Below, piece by piece: positions 1-11,225 of a DNA stretch of 64,000 nucleotides; the stretch's first letter is position 1; every line of letters starts with the position of its first letter. Location: assembly GCA_951804985.1 (NCBI GenBank), contig OX638130.1, positions 120,107,593 through 120,171,592 on the forward strand, written 5' to 3'. Source of the stretch: Dryomyza anilis. Lineage: Eukaryota; Arthropoda; Insecta; Diptera; Dryomyzidae. The notes under the pieces are model-generated. The model was not told the origin of the DNA. It did not search any database and was given only the letters and a program-made list of their open reading frames with translations. Both the position numbers and the translations under genes were made by a program.

Positions 1-850
1 CGGATAATGTCAAAACCACCGAGAGTAAAACATCACTTTAAATGTACTCTTACCCAGTCTGCGCTTTTCCATTTTCATTTTATGAACTTATACTAGAAAT
101 TACAAGAGTAGAAACATTCAGAAATATATTATCTATTAAATCGGAAATTCTATAATTTTTTTGATGGAACTACCAAATTGAATTGACACCAAATTACCGG
201 CACGAAACCCTGCTTCGTATTTAAGTGGTTAGTGCGTTAGAGTGCAAACCAAAAGGTTTCGGGTTCGAAACCCAAAGAATGCAAACTTTTAAAATAAACA
301 ACTGTTTTTCAATACGATTGTTTCTCTCAGCAGATAATTTCAAAACCACCGAAAGTAAAACATTACCTTGAATATACTCTAAGTCAATATATGCGCTTTC
401 CCCATTTTCCTTTTATGAACTTATACTAGAAATGGAATGAACTTATGCTAGAAATTAACCATAGTAGAAATATTCAGAAATATATTAGGTTGGCAGCAAC
501 AAATTCTTAATTGAAATATACAAATTCATTCTATTAATTCGGAAATTCTATAACTTTTTTGAGGGAACTACCAAATTGGATGGACACACCAAAATATCCT
601 AAATTTGTTTTAAATTGATGGAAATTCAAACTAGAGATGGGCGTGTTCCTAAATTTGATGGCACCGAATCTTGCTTCGTATTTCAGTGGTTTGTGCGTTG
701 GAGTGCAAACGAAAAGGTTACGGGTTCGAAACCGCTTGACTGCGCACTCTAAAATAGATAAATGTTTTGCTATACGGCTCTACCTCTCAACAGATAATGT
801 CAACACATCTGGGAGTAAAACATTGCCTTAGCATTACCATATCAGACTTT
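1..850 (+). repeat. Tandem units carrying a diverged tRNA-derived SINE
   Basis: The block containing GATAATGTCAAAACCACC followed by GAGAGTAAAACAT recurs at 1, about 331 and about 791, so units of about 330 and 460 bp stand head to tail; the first is cut by the window edge. Two units contain a tRNA-like module: an AGTGGTTAGTGCGTT stretch resembling a Pol III A box, then a B box GGTTCGAAACC at 262-272 and 723-733. Downstream of the B box the order of blocks (CTCTCARCAGATAAT, GAGAGTAAAACATTGCC) matches the full-length SINE at 25,820-26,136, so I read these as an older subfamily of the same SINE caught in a tandem duplication. A short open frame at 637-831 runs through the module and is not a gene. 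Confidence 0.65.
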
Positions 851-1846
851 AAATAATTAAAATAAATGTTGTCTATATATAAGTGACTTAATAGTAAAAA
901 TTTGTTATTTGTACTAGTACCCAATATTATAACTAAAACTTTGAAGGCTTCTCTTTCAAACTAACGTTTTAGACTCATCATGTTATGGAATGGTATGGTC
1001 GATATGCCCTTTATTAATGTTACTACTTTGTACAGTAGAAATTGTACTAGAGGTATAATCGGGAATCTATATATATAAAAAAGAAATGTCCTGTGTGTGC
1101 CAGAGCATCACAAGAGAACGAACAGATAGGTTTCCTGATTCTTTTTGTATTTTGTTCGTGTCAATGCAAGAGTGGCCTAGGAAAAAAAAAGAAAAACCCA
1201 ATGGAAAAGCCGGAAAATCTAAAAGATATAAATTTGACCCCTGGGACATTAAATATGGGCTGGGTGTTCATCTTCCGACGTAAACGCGCACTACGAAATT
1301 TTCCTCCTAAGGTACACAAATGGGCGTGGAAAAATTGAACTTTTAATTAAAAATATCGCTGTAATTAAGATAGGCACAGTCATAAAATTTAGCTCAATGG
1401 CGTATATTGTGGTTGTTTATGTTTTTTCCAAATGTGGACGGAATTGGACAAAGGGACGTGGCCCTTTCCATATGGCTATGAAAACAAATGTCCATATTTA
1501 AAACTCCAATCGTCACGTAGAATATGGGCGGGATTGCAGAACGTGGCATGGCATCTCTTATTCAACCAAAACTTTTAAATTTGTATAACACTTTACCTAC
1601 TAAGATCAGAGTTATAAAAATCGAAACAAAAGATTATATTAAACATTGTAATCGTCACGAAGAACGTGAACGGAATTGTACAACGGGGCGTGGCACCCAA
1701 TACGTTAAAAATAACTCATGACTTACTAAGAGCAGAGTTGTACACATCGAAACGAAGTATCATTTTAAAAATCAATTAAAATTAAAAATCAATAAAAAAT
1801 AATCACGTAGAATGTGAGCGGGATTGGAAAATGGCACATGACTCTA
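851..1846. other. Intergenic, degenerate CGTGGC-type repeats
   Basis: I see no gene. From about 1,430 to 1,830 a loose unit recurs three or four times, each with CGTCACGTAGAA or similar followed by GGGATTGGA and an ACGTGGC or GGCGTGGCA motif. The same motif pair appears at 40,015-40,160, so this is probably an old dispersed repeat. The short frames at 1,067-1,338 overlap each other on both strands and have no recognisable domain. Confidence 0.4.
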
Positions 1847-2069
1847 AAGGGTTTTTCAACAGGGACGCTACAAAAGTAGAGCGACAGGGACAGCAAACGA
1901 CGCCATATTTCTTGCCGCTCTTTTGACATTTCTCTTCAGTAAGAAAAATGTCATGAAATGGCAAGAAATATGGCGTCGTTTGCTGTCCCTGTCGCTCTAC
2001 TTTTGTATCGTCCCTGTTGCAAAACCTTTAAAAAAACTTTTGTAGCGCTCTTATTGAAAACCCCTTTAT
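1847..2069. repeat. Long hairpin (foldback element)
   Basis: Positions 1,849-1,916 are the reverse complement of 1,960-2,026 with only about three differences; the inner 48 bp are identical. The 43-base spacer itself contains TGACATTT and AAATGTCA, so the stem continues inward. A third, decayed copy of the outer arm follows at about 2,034-2,069 (CTTTTGTAGCG, then GAAAACCCCTT), in the same orientation as the right arm. This arrangement suggests a foldback-type DNA transposon. A hairpin RNA source is also possible, but no promoter or transcript evidence is visible. Confidence 0.75.
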
Positions 2070-4130
2070 GTTCAATGTGGGTGGGAAAAATAGCGACGTA
2101 GGCATGCACCAAAAAGAGAAAAGGGCCGTGAATGTCACCACTCTTTATAAACGATATAGTTTTACAATTACAAAAATTTAGCACGGGCGAAACCTTGTCA
2201 TAAATCGACTGATAAAAATGATCTGGTCATGTTTATGTCTTCCCTAATAGGGTAAATTTCTACTAGGGTAATACCAAATAAACAATATCTGTTAGAATCA
2301 AACTTTTAAAACTTAAATAATCAAATTAAATAATTAAATAATCATCAAATCATTAAACAAATACTTAAGTCTGATTTAAATATAAAAACATAAAACCATT
2401 GATTGTGGTGATCATATTTTTCTCTGCGTGTATAAATAAATTTTGGACATGAGAAAAATGAGCAGACACAAAAAAATCAAATAAAACATTAACACACTGT
2501 TTATGTTAAATAGCGAAAGTGGATGCCACCAGTTGATATTGTCAAGCTCTTTTTTTATATAGACTAAGAAACTCTTCTCATCGAGTTTATTTGAAATATG
2601 ATGATCACAAACAAGGTCAATAAAGGAAAAAAATAAACCAAATTAACAATGTTTGCCTAGATCTAATTACAGCTAATACAAAATATCGATTACAAAAAAT
2701 AAATAATAACAGCATATACAAATTTAACACTTTTATTGAACATAATGATGGAAAGTATTATGTTATAAAAATGTGTTAAATGAAAGTTAACACTTTTTAG
2801 TAAAATACTTTTATATAAATATTGAATTAGCGCGTTTTATTATTAAATAACCAAAAGTGTCAATAGTCAATTTGATAGTCAATTGTCAATTTGATGTTGT
2901 ATAAAGAAATATTAATATGTGTATAACAGCATTTATTGCCACATACACTTGAGGACAGACACTTCAGAAGAATCCACTTGAAATATATTTGCAGCTATAA
3001 ATATTTGCAATATATACTGTTCTACTAAAGGCTGAATAAATAAAGTTTCGGTAAAAGTATTAAGTGGCAATTGTACATTAATAGAACACTTATTGCATTG
3101 TAAGACAAGAGTGGTATTTACAGTGAAAGCAAAATTCTAGTTAAATATAAATAGAACTATAAAAAAAATGATTAAACTAATATGTATAAAATTTTATTTA
3201 TAGAGAATTTGTGTCATGCAAATATTCGAATAGTACGCAAGTCAAAACTGATTAGTGTTCTTTAATCTCTTTAAAAAAAAAATGTATCATATATAAAATT
3301 ATTTTTTAATACAACACATACAAACTTTGATATTTAAGCATTTTATACTGTACAGATTATTTAAGCGAGATTCCTAAGTAATATGCATGACTAATACTTG
3401 ACGATAATAGCATTTTAACATAAAGAAATTACACACAAAACTTTTATTAATAACTAAAGTTCAACAAAACTGACGCATGCAATAATTAAAAATCTCTAAA
3501 CATAAAATTCAACGCGTGCAATAGAATCTATTATTTAGTGGTACCATGTACATCTATAAAATATTATTTACAATCGATCATAAAGTCGAACGTTTTCATT
3601 AAAATCTTAAATAACAGGTAGAAAACGTGTTGATAAAATAAAGCGTACAGATATCGAGTATTTTGAATTATGAATTCCAACTGTAACTTGAATTCTAAAA
3701 TATGATTGTTAATGCGATTAGGTAGTAGACAATATACCCTAGTAGAAATTTGTCCCATGACGCAGCGGGAAGCACTTTCTGGAGCAAACGTGGTCATTGT
3801 CCTTATCATATGCATTAGGCACAAATGCATTTGAAACTCACTTAAAGACATTCATTTTATTTCAACCGTCACCGAATCAACTGTAACCAACTCTATGCTT
3901 GAAAATCAAAAGAATTTGTTGCTTACAACAATAAAGCACAAGTAGTGTCAAAGCAAAACACAAGCAAGACGTAGTTGTAGTGAAGAGCTCTGTAATGATT
4001 TGTAATACAATTTCAAATACTGAAATAAAATGCTAAGGCACTTTATGCTCTAAGGAATTTTTAATAATATTGAAATATAGAAAAATTTTAAATGTATAAG
4101 AAAATCATATAATATTTTATATATTTATTT
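2070..4130. other. AT-rich intergenic DNA with element fragments
   Basis: I see no gene. Two end fragments of the CCCTAGTAGAAATTT inverted-repeat family are present: a right end finishing at 2,270 (AAATTTCTACTAGGGTA) and a left end starting near 3,735 (TACCCTAGTAGAAATTT, then TGTCCCATG). The remainder is AT-rich sequence without clear repeat structure. The minus-strand frame at 3,564-3,851 resembles no protein I know. Confidence 0.45.
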
Positions 4131-4512
4131 TTCATTATTTAATTTTGTTCAAACAAATTTGTTTTGTTTGATGTACTGCTTTTCGCAAATGCATTGTTTC
4201 GTCGAACAACATTTTTTTAACAAACATTTTTTTTAGAAAAATATATTTTTTTTGTATTTTGTAAAAAAAACATACTCGCCGAGCCGCAGTTTTGTTGTTG
4301 TTTTCAATGTTCGTCTTCTCATTCGTTGCGCTCACTCACTACTCTTACTGTACCTTTTGAGTTTTCAGCGACAGTAGTGTCATATGGTTTCGGTTTTCAA
4401 AACTTTATTATAGTTTTTTTCATTATTTAATTTTTTTCAAAAAAAAAAAATTTTTTTAGTTTGATATATTGTTTTTGCTAATGCATTGTTTTGCCGAACA
4501 ATTTTTTTTTAT

Positions 4513-4566
<54 letters not shown>

Positions 4567-4729
4567 CTTAAATAATGTTTGTTGTATTTTTTATAAACAC
4601 ATGCTGAGCGGCAGATTTGTTGTTGTTTTCAATGTTCGTCTTCTCACTCATTGCGCACACTCACTACGCTTACTATACTTTTTGAGTTTTCAGCGACAGT
4701 AGTGTCATTTGGTTTCGGTTTTCAAAACA
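4131..4729 (+). repeat. Direct duplication of about 300 bp with internal (TA)n
   Basis: Two head-to-tail copies, about 4,131-4,401 and 4,421-4,729, share blocks such as TTTTGTTGTTGTTTTCAATG, TTCGTCTTCTCA and GAGTTTTCAGCGACAGTAGT, and both end in GGTTTCGGTTTTCAAAAC. The second copy has gained a (TA)n tract at about 4,518-4,550 flanked by T runs. The copies are diverged, so the duplication is not recent. No gene is apparent. Confidence 0.7.
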
Positions 4730-5032
4730 TTGACCCCCAAATCATGTATATTTTTATTATCGTGTGACTACGATTCGTTTCCAGTTCCCTTCGTCTAAAA
4801 TTAGTATAACGTATTTCAAATGTTTCGGTCGTTTCGCTCTTTGAATCGAACGTTTTTTCAATGTTATTGTTTTGCCCACTATTTTTCATATACAAAAATT
4901 TCCATTTTTTTTACTTTATCGTATGATTTATATGCTGGCAACAAAAAAACTCTCAAAACGAGCGTACTCAACGTTTCGTTTGATACATGAATGAAAAATT
5001 GTAGTCACATGATATTCAACTTATATTCAAAC

Positions 5033-5886
5033 GAATTGTAGCCTATATCGTTGTCACCAGGAAATACATGATCGGGGCGTGAATGTCTTGAAAAAAATTG
5101 ACTTGAAACTACTTGACACCAATGAAACAAATACTGCAGTAAAGTGAAGTCGCTGTAGTGACTATTATTTATTGGTACTATTATTTATTGTCATGGCAAA
5201 ATGCACTAAATATTGAAGAGTGCAGTAGTGCATATTTTGCAGAGGTAATTTCACATATATTTGTGCAGATGTTTTAAATACAGCATCCTAGTAGAAATTG
5301 TTCTGGGTGTTATGATTGGAAAATGAATTATAGTCGATATCGCTGTCACCGGGAAATACATGATCGGGGCGTAAATGTCTTGACACTACTTGATGCCAAT
5401 GAAACAAATACTGCAGTAAAGTGAAGTCGCTGTAGAGACTATTATTTATTGTCATTGCAAAATGCACTCAATATTGAAGAGTATAGTAGTGCATATTTTG
5501 CAGAGGTAATTTCATATAAATTTGTGCAATACATTTTGTGCATACATTTGTGTAGAAATTGTTCTGGGTATTATGATTGGAAAATGAATTGTAGTCGATA
5601 TCGCTGTCACCCGGAAATTCATGATCGGGGCGTTAATGTCTTGAAAAAAATATATTGACACTACTTGATACCAATGCAACAAATACTGCAGTAAAGTGAA
5701 GTCGATGTAGAGAAATCACTATAATACTGTAGACTGCCATTGCAAAAATGCACTCAATAATGTAGAGTGCAGTAGTGCATATTTTGCAGATGGAAATTCA
5801 AATACATTTGTGCAGATGTCTAAAATACAGCACAGTTAATGGACCCTAGTAGAAATTGTACTGGGTTTCATGATCGGAAAATGATC
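5033..5886 (+). repeat. Three tandem units of about 260-290 bp
   Basis: GAATTRTAGYCKATATCG followed by TGTCACC marks unit starts at 5,033, 5,325 and 5,586. Each unit then carries CATGATCGGGGCGT, AATGTCTTGA, ACTGCAGTAAAGTGAAGTCG and GTAGTGCATATTTTGCAGA. At least the first and third units end in a TAGTAGAAATTG motif plus CTGGGT, resembling the ends of the CCCTAGTAGAAATTT elements, so the array may have grown from one such element. The open frame at 5,449-5,658 lies wholly inside the repeat and is not a gene. Confidence 0.8.
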
Positions 5887-6092
5887 AGTGAATATTTTCC
5901 TTGTTATATCCCGAATTGTTATAGAAATGTTTATTCGGTCCTAATAATGACTACCAAAATAGTTTAAATTTCTATTAGTGTCCTAATCAGAGACTTACTC
6001 TAAGCTAGTTTATTTCATCATGGAAGGTAGTTTTAATCGGGCAGTGGCAAAAACCTAAACAGAATAATCCAATTTAGTATAAAGCGCAATAC

Positions 6093-6214
6093 TATCCTAG
6101 TAGAAATATAACCCATTAGGGAAATATATCCAATGATTGGCATGCAACAGGTCGTGTTTTGAGTCCATGATCAGTTTTTGATCATTAAACTAAAATTTCT
6201 ACAAGGCTAGGGTA
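6093..6214. mobile_element. Short inverted-repeat element (122 bp), CCCTAGTAGAAATTT family
   Basis: It begins TATCCTAGTAGAAATATA and ends AAATTTCTAC, AAGG, CTAGGGTA, giving imperfect terminal inverted repeats matching those of the elements at 16,208-16,633 and 37,912-38,345. Internal ATGATCAG and TGATCATT motifs are also shared with those copies. It is too short to encode anything and is read as an internally deleted, non-autonomous element with TA at each end. Confidence 0.6.
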
Positions 6215-7650
6215 TACGCTTATTCAATTTAATATTTTTATAGCATATTTAGAGAATAATCTTATTTCAAGCCATAAACTAACGGTTTTTTATAACTATC
6301 TTTAAAAACTTTCAAGAAATATCTTTTAATAATTAACAAGGCAAAGTTGCACCTAAAATGAATCCAAAAAATGAATGATAAGGTATTTCGAAAAGTAAAT
6401 AAAATGCATTAAAAGTGCACATTGAAGACCTGCTATCACAATATTCTATGTTGAAAGAAAACTCGTTTATGGTCATTACTTAAAAGAACCTTTACCCAAA
6501 AATAGGTATATAACAAATACATAAAAATACACCTTATATCAAATTCAGATAATTCACATACAAACAACAAGAACAAGCATAACAGGTAGAACGGCTTTTC
6601 TTTAGGTACCAAATTGGGTTGGTCTCTGCTACGCGTAATTTGGACATTGTAAGAAGTTAAAAGCAGAGGCAAGCATAAATGTTCGAAATGCCAAAATTTG
6701 GTACTAAGCAAAACATGAAAAAATATATGAATTTCCAAGAACAAACGTATGAATTGTATGCTTTACTAACTTTTGGTACTTAAAACTCAAATCAAAGATT
6801 GAAATCATAACCGAAATTGTTTATACTTCGAATTTCATAAATTTTTCATTAGTACCAAAAGCACATAATGCTTTTTTCATTTTATTTAGCTTTCAATTTT
6901 ATAATTGCTATGTTGTCATTTCAACATTTCTATCATTTAATTGAAGTACTCACAACCTACACATTTTTATGCTTCACTTGTGACATGTATTCATTTTATC
7001 TCACGAGTTCCGAACATTTACTTTCAAGAGGTCGTACTTGAGCAATCGAAATATTGTTGAGAGTTTAAAGAAGAAGCACTTCTTAAAGTACCTTTGATAG
7101 ATCTTTATGATAATAGCTCTCATTAGCATAAGTGCGTAAATTTCACTGTTGTCCCACATTCCAGATTTCACTGCGATCCTTTACAGAAAATCCCTCTGGT
7201 ATTTCCAAACATCTGGCAACTCAGCAAACACCTAATATTTAATCTCAGTACTAAGTACCATTAAAATATCCCAAACATCCATGTTGGTACATGGCAGCCC
7301 TTTGAACTGGTCTAAAATACAATTGAGTGAAACCCACAAATGCTGCGGACACTTGCCATTCCTTTTGCACTTAAACAAGATCCACCCCATTGCAGATGCC
7401 TACCTGATGCTGCGGCGCCATGCACCAAACATGCTCAATCCGCAGCTCAGCATACTTTTACCTGTCTCCGAACTGGTCGTCGTGTCGAAGTAACTCTTTA
7501 AAGAGCAGCGTCCACCCATACAGAGCCCAGAGTCTAGCAGCAGTCTTTGTATTAGTGACTTCGCACTCACAACTTCACTCGCACTCAACCACGTCTCGGT
7601 TTCGTACACCAGCGACCGATGCTCTCGTCATACAACGCGAGTAAACGAAA
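6215..7650. other. Intergenic DNA upstream of Inx2
   Basis: No gene is recognised. The minus-strand frame at 6,436-6,744 (102 residues) is hydrophobic and without recognisable motifs. From about 7,150 base composition becomes less AT-rich and non-repetitive (for example TGCGGACACTTGCC near 7,342), which would suit promoter-proximal or upstream untranslated sequence of Inx2, but no start site can be fixed. Confidence 0.4.
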
Positions 7651-7982
7651 ACAGTTTAGATTTTCCACCCGAAGTGTACGCTTTGTGCTGCGGTTCCGTG
7701 GTTCCAAGAGTCAATTGAGACTGAGCAACTGACAAAAAAAATAGACATACCGACAACGTCGCATGTCACCACGACGTGTGTGCCTTCGAAAAGGTTTTAA
7801 AATTTTATGTTAAAAAAAGTTACAATTTTTGAAATAAACCGCGCGCTATGTTGATCAAGTGATCGATCAAGCGTTACAAGTGTTCCATAAAATAGACTTA
7901 ACTGAATAACACAGTGAAAAAAATCACCAAGTTTTATTTACATTTTGTGTTTCGAACTATTTTGCTGTAAACTGCCAACAAA
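7651..7982 (+). promoter_or_regulatory. Probable Inx2 5' untranslated/promoter-proximal region
   Basis: This non-repetitive stretch immediately precedes the Inx2 start codon. It contains TGATCAAGTGATCGATCAAG at about 7,852-7,871 and ends CAACAAAATG, a good match to the fly translation-start consensus. I see no TATA box at a convincing distance and no compelling 3' splice site next to the ATG, so whether it is one exon or the last of several 5' exons is open. Confidence 0.4.
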
Positions 7983-9080
7983 ATGTTTGATGTATTCGGC
8001 TCCGTCAAGGGGCTGCTGAAGATCGATCAGGTCTGCATCGACAACAATGTCTTCCGCATGCACTACAAGGCGACGGTGATCATATTGATCGCCTTCTCAC
8101 TGCTGGTCACGTCACGCCAGTACATCGGCGATCCCATCGATTGTATTGTGGACGAGATTCCGCTGGGCGTCATGGACACCTACTGTTGGATCTACTCAAC
8201 GTTTACGGTGCCCGAACGTCTGACCGGCATTACTGGACGCGATGTCGTACAACCCGGCGTTGGATCGCACATTGAGGGCGAGGATGAGGTCAAGTATCAC
8301 AAGTACTATCAGTGGGTCTGTTTTGTGCTATTCTTCCAAGCCATACTCTTCTATGTGCCACGTTATCTCTGGAAGTCCTGGGAAGGCGGTCGCCTCAAGA
8401 TGTTGGTCATGGACATGAACAGCCCGATAGTGAATGATGAATGCAAAAACGACCGCAAAAAGATACTTGTCGAGTATTTTGTTAACAATTTGAATCGTCA
8501 CAACTTCTATGCCTTCCGCTTCTTTGTCTGCGAGGCACTGAATTTCGTGAATGTCATCGGACAAATCTTTTTCGTGGACTTTTTCCTGGACGGCGAATTC
8601 TCCACCTACGGCAGTGATGTGCTGAAGTTCACCGAAATGGAGCCCGATGAGCGCATCGACCCAATGGCGCGTGTCTTTCCCAAAGTCACCAAATGTACCT
8701 TCCACAAATATGGTCCATCCGGCTCGGTGCAGCGCTTCGACGGACTGTGCGTGTTGCCGCTGAACATTGTCAACGAGAAGATCTACGTGTTCCTGTGGTT
8801 CTGGTTCATCATCCTGAGCATACTTTCCGGCATTTCACTGGTCTATCGCATTGCCGTGGTCATGGGCCCCAAACTGCGCCTGTTGCTGCTGCGCGCACGC
8901 TCGCGCCTGGCCGAGAACGACGACGTGGAAATTGTGGCGAATAAGTGCAACATTGGCGACTGGTTCTTGCTGTATCAGCTGGGCAAGAACATCGATCCAT
9001 TGATCTACAAGGAGGTGATGACAGATCTATCGCGGGAAATGGGCGAACCCAGTGCGCACAAGGAGCGCTTCGAAGCCTGA
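7983..9080 (+). CDS. Inx2: Innexin 2 (gap-junction channel protein)
   Basis: Innexins form hexameric or octameric hemichannels that dock between neighbouring cells to make insect gap junctions. Inx2 is the broadly expressed epithelial, germline and glial member and pairs with other innexins. The 365-residue product is in one uninterrupted frame and nearly matches the length I remember for Drosophila Inx2 (367). Visible features: a conserved cytoplasmic N-terminus (MFDVFGSVKGLL), four membrane segments at about 28-47, 109-128, 178-201 and 267-293, the family signature YYQW at 108-111, and two cysteines in each extracellular loop (C54, C68; C238, C256). It lacks a signal peptide, as expected. 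The C-terminal cytoplasmic tail (about 294-365) ends SAHKERFEA and is where it differs most from the fly protein. GC-rich third positions contrast with the AT-rich flanks. The start is fixed by family alignment and the CAACAAAATG context. Confidence 0.97.
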   Translation: MFDVFGSVKGLLKIDQVCIDNNVFRMHYKATVIILIAFSLLVTSRQYIGDPIDCIVDEIPLGVMDTYCWIYSTFTVPERLTGITGRDVVQPGVGSHIEGEDEVKYHKYYQWVCFVLFFQAILFYVPRYLWKSWEGGRLKMLVMDMNSPIVNDECKNDRKKILVEYFVNNLNRHNFYAFRFFVCEALNFVNVIGQIFFVDFFLDGEFSTYGSDVLKFTEMEPDERIDPMARVFPKVTKCTFHKYGPSGSVQRFDGLCVLPLNIVNEKIYVFLWFWFIILSILSGISLVYRIAVVMGPKLRLLLLRARSRLAENDDVEIVANKCNIGDWFLLYQLGKNIDPLIYKEVMTDLSREMGEPSAHKERFEA

Positions 9081-9400
9081 GCGCTTTCTAGGTACGAGTA
9101 AAACACTAAATATGATAGTGAGAGAGAGCGGGGGGAAGGGTGGGGAACATTTGGGGAATGAGCAGTGTTTAGAGCGAGACAGTTTGGAGTTGGTGGGAGT
9201 ATAGAGGAAACTCAGCTGTGAAGTATTAGAGGAGCGGCAACAAACACCAAGAGTAGGAAGAAAAAAAAACAAAATACGATACCGTTATTTAAATTATTTA
9301 CAACATAGAAACGCGATACATGCGAGAAAGCATTATGGCATTTTTTTACATATTTCTTTTTGAAGAGCGAGAATTTATTAAAAATTATTTAAAAAAAAAT
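9081..9400 (+). other. Probable Inx2 3' untranslated region
   Basis: Non-repetitive sequence follows the TGA stop, including a GA-rich run at about 9,117-9,145. The nearest plausible polyadenylation signal is ATTAAA at 9,378-9,383; I see no canonical AATAAA in this stretch. The true 3' end could lie further downstream. Confidence 0.35.
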
Positions 9401-10405
9401 GAAGCCCAAAAACAATGCAATTTGCGCCCATCTTGCTCTTTGCCCAACACATACTTAAGAAAATGTCGCATACAGCTGTAGTCAACAAATTGAGTTGCAC
9501 TCAGTCACATTGAGTGATTTAAAGCACTTGAACGATTTCCCCTGGTGTTACGCAAAATTTCCTACTAGTTTTTTCGAACTGGAAACTGGTACAATTAGGC
9601 GTAACTCCGGTGAGCGCATGCTACTGCTTGCCGAGTGGCGCTCTTTTTTTTCTTGCTCGAATTTGAGTAGAAGAGCGCTAGTGTGAGTGAGTGAGTAAAA
9701 CATTGCGAAATCACTCTAATTGAGGTTTGTGTAAGACCAGTGTTGCCAGTTATTTAGTTTTTTTTTTTTTTGATATTCTTTGAATTCAATATGGCGGCAT
9801 GCAACAGCCACGAGAACAATAACAAAAACAGGCAGCTGCATAATATGCCATCCTGCTGTGCACATCTTGCCATTGTTAGCAAAGTCTACACTTTTAAAAA
9901 GAGACTGCCTTCGACTGCACTCGGGATGCTGCTGTTTCTATGTGAAGCCATTTAAGTTGCTCGTTTTACGAAACTGGTTTTACTGGATTTCATTAAAACC
10001 AAGTTCATGGCACGTTGATGCCTGCCTGCCGAACGTTTATGTTGTTCGCTTTATGATGGTCCATGTTGTCGACTGTAGCAGCAAACTTAAGTCAGGTTGC
10101 TGGCTGCTTAAGAGCTATGTGCTACCTGTGTTGAATTAAAGCAACAAAAACATAAAATGAACTGAAAAAAAAACCGAATTTACAGTGATTTCGTAATTTA
10201 CAAAATTTTTTGTAGACTTCCGAGAGTAAAGTACAAAAATAAAATGGAAACTTTAAAAATTGAGTGATTTAAAATTGACAGTTAACGACGAGTTTCGTTG
10301 TAGAAGTAAAACTCAATAATAGCGCAATTTCGATACCGTTACGATATCCCTGCGAGATGCAGGAGAGCTCATTTGATATCGAACACTTCCTCGTAGCGCT
10401 ATCAA
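9401..10405. other. Intergenic, non-repetitive; no gene recognised
   Basis: Overlapping short frames at 9,495-9,686 and 9,770-10,139 carry no known domain. The region around 9,595-9,705 (GCGCATGCTACTGC, then GTGAGTGAGTGAG) is less AT-rich than its surroundings. Nothing here can be assigned. Confidence 0.35.
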
Positions 10406-10830
10406 GCGTCAAATTGGAACTCGAAGTGATCTCGGTACGAGACATTTTACGAAATTGAATCGATATCGGAAAAAAAATACTCAAAGTTCGAAATTTCTTC
10501 GAAAAGATTGCGATATCGATGTGACAAATTTTGTTATAACATTTGAATATACGGGAATTTTTTAAAATTTAAAGCGAGATCGAATTTTTTAACGAAGTTA
10601 GTTTGAGGAAGCTTCCAGCGTCAAATTGGATCTTCGGAGTTTTCTCGGTTCAAGACATTTAAAGAAATCGAATCGATATGGGGAAAAAAGATAAAAGTTC
10701 TAGATTTGTTCGAAAAGTATTGCGATATCGATGTGACAAATGTTGAAACTTCGTAACTTGTCTACAATTTGAATGTACGAAAAAAATAAAAATATTAAAT
10801 CATACTTTTTTTGTCAAAATTAGCACAAGG
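10406..10830 (+). repeat. Two diverged tandem units of about 212 bp
   Basis: GCGTCAAATTGGA starts at 10,406 and again at 10,618. Each unit continues with ACATTTWAMGAAATYGAATC, then GATATSG, then TTGCGATATCGATGTGACAA. The second copy is decayed towards its end. No coding potential is seen. Confidence 0.65.
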
Positions 10831-11038
10831 AAGCTTCGAATTTCTCCGAGACTATAACTGGCTATTTCTAATTGAAGAGTTCAAAATTTCATTATTAATA
10901 AATAGCAAGATATTAAACATTCGAATGTCATTTAAATGTTTCAAATTTATTGACTAGTTTTTGTAATATTGAACAATAAATTGTTTTTTAGGTGAAGCAA
11001 ATGTGTTTGATTAGTTTTAACAACGACAACGTCATTTA

Positions 11039-11225
11039 AAAAACATAAAAGTCTACGCTTTATTTTTGAACTCTCCAATTAGTAAAATGATTTAAATAAT
11101 AAAAAACAAAAAGGTTACACTCTATTTTTGAACTCTACAATTAGAAAAATGATTTTAGAAATAAAACACAAAAAATCAACACTTTATTTTTGAACTCTAC
11201 AATTAGAAAAATAAAATAGAAAACT
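11039..11225 (+). repeat. Three tandem copies of a 62-bp unit
   Basis: TTTTTGAACTCT recurs at 11,063, 11,125 and 11,187, exactly 62 bp apart, each followed by a near-identical AATTAGWAAAAT block. The preceding AAAACA-rich portion and the CTACRCTTTA or similar segment are also shared. It is a small, moderately diverged tandem repeat. Confidence 0.75.

Noticed and set aside
8328..8705. 125-codon minus-strand frame
   Set aside because: Antisense shadow of the Inx2 coding region.
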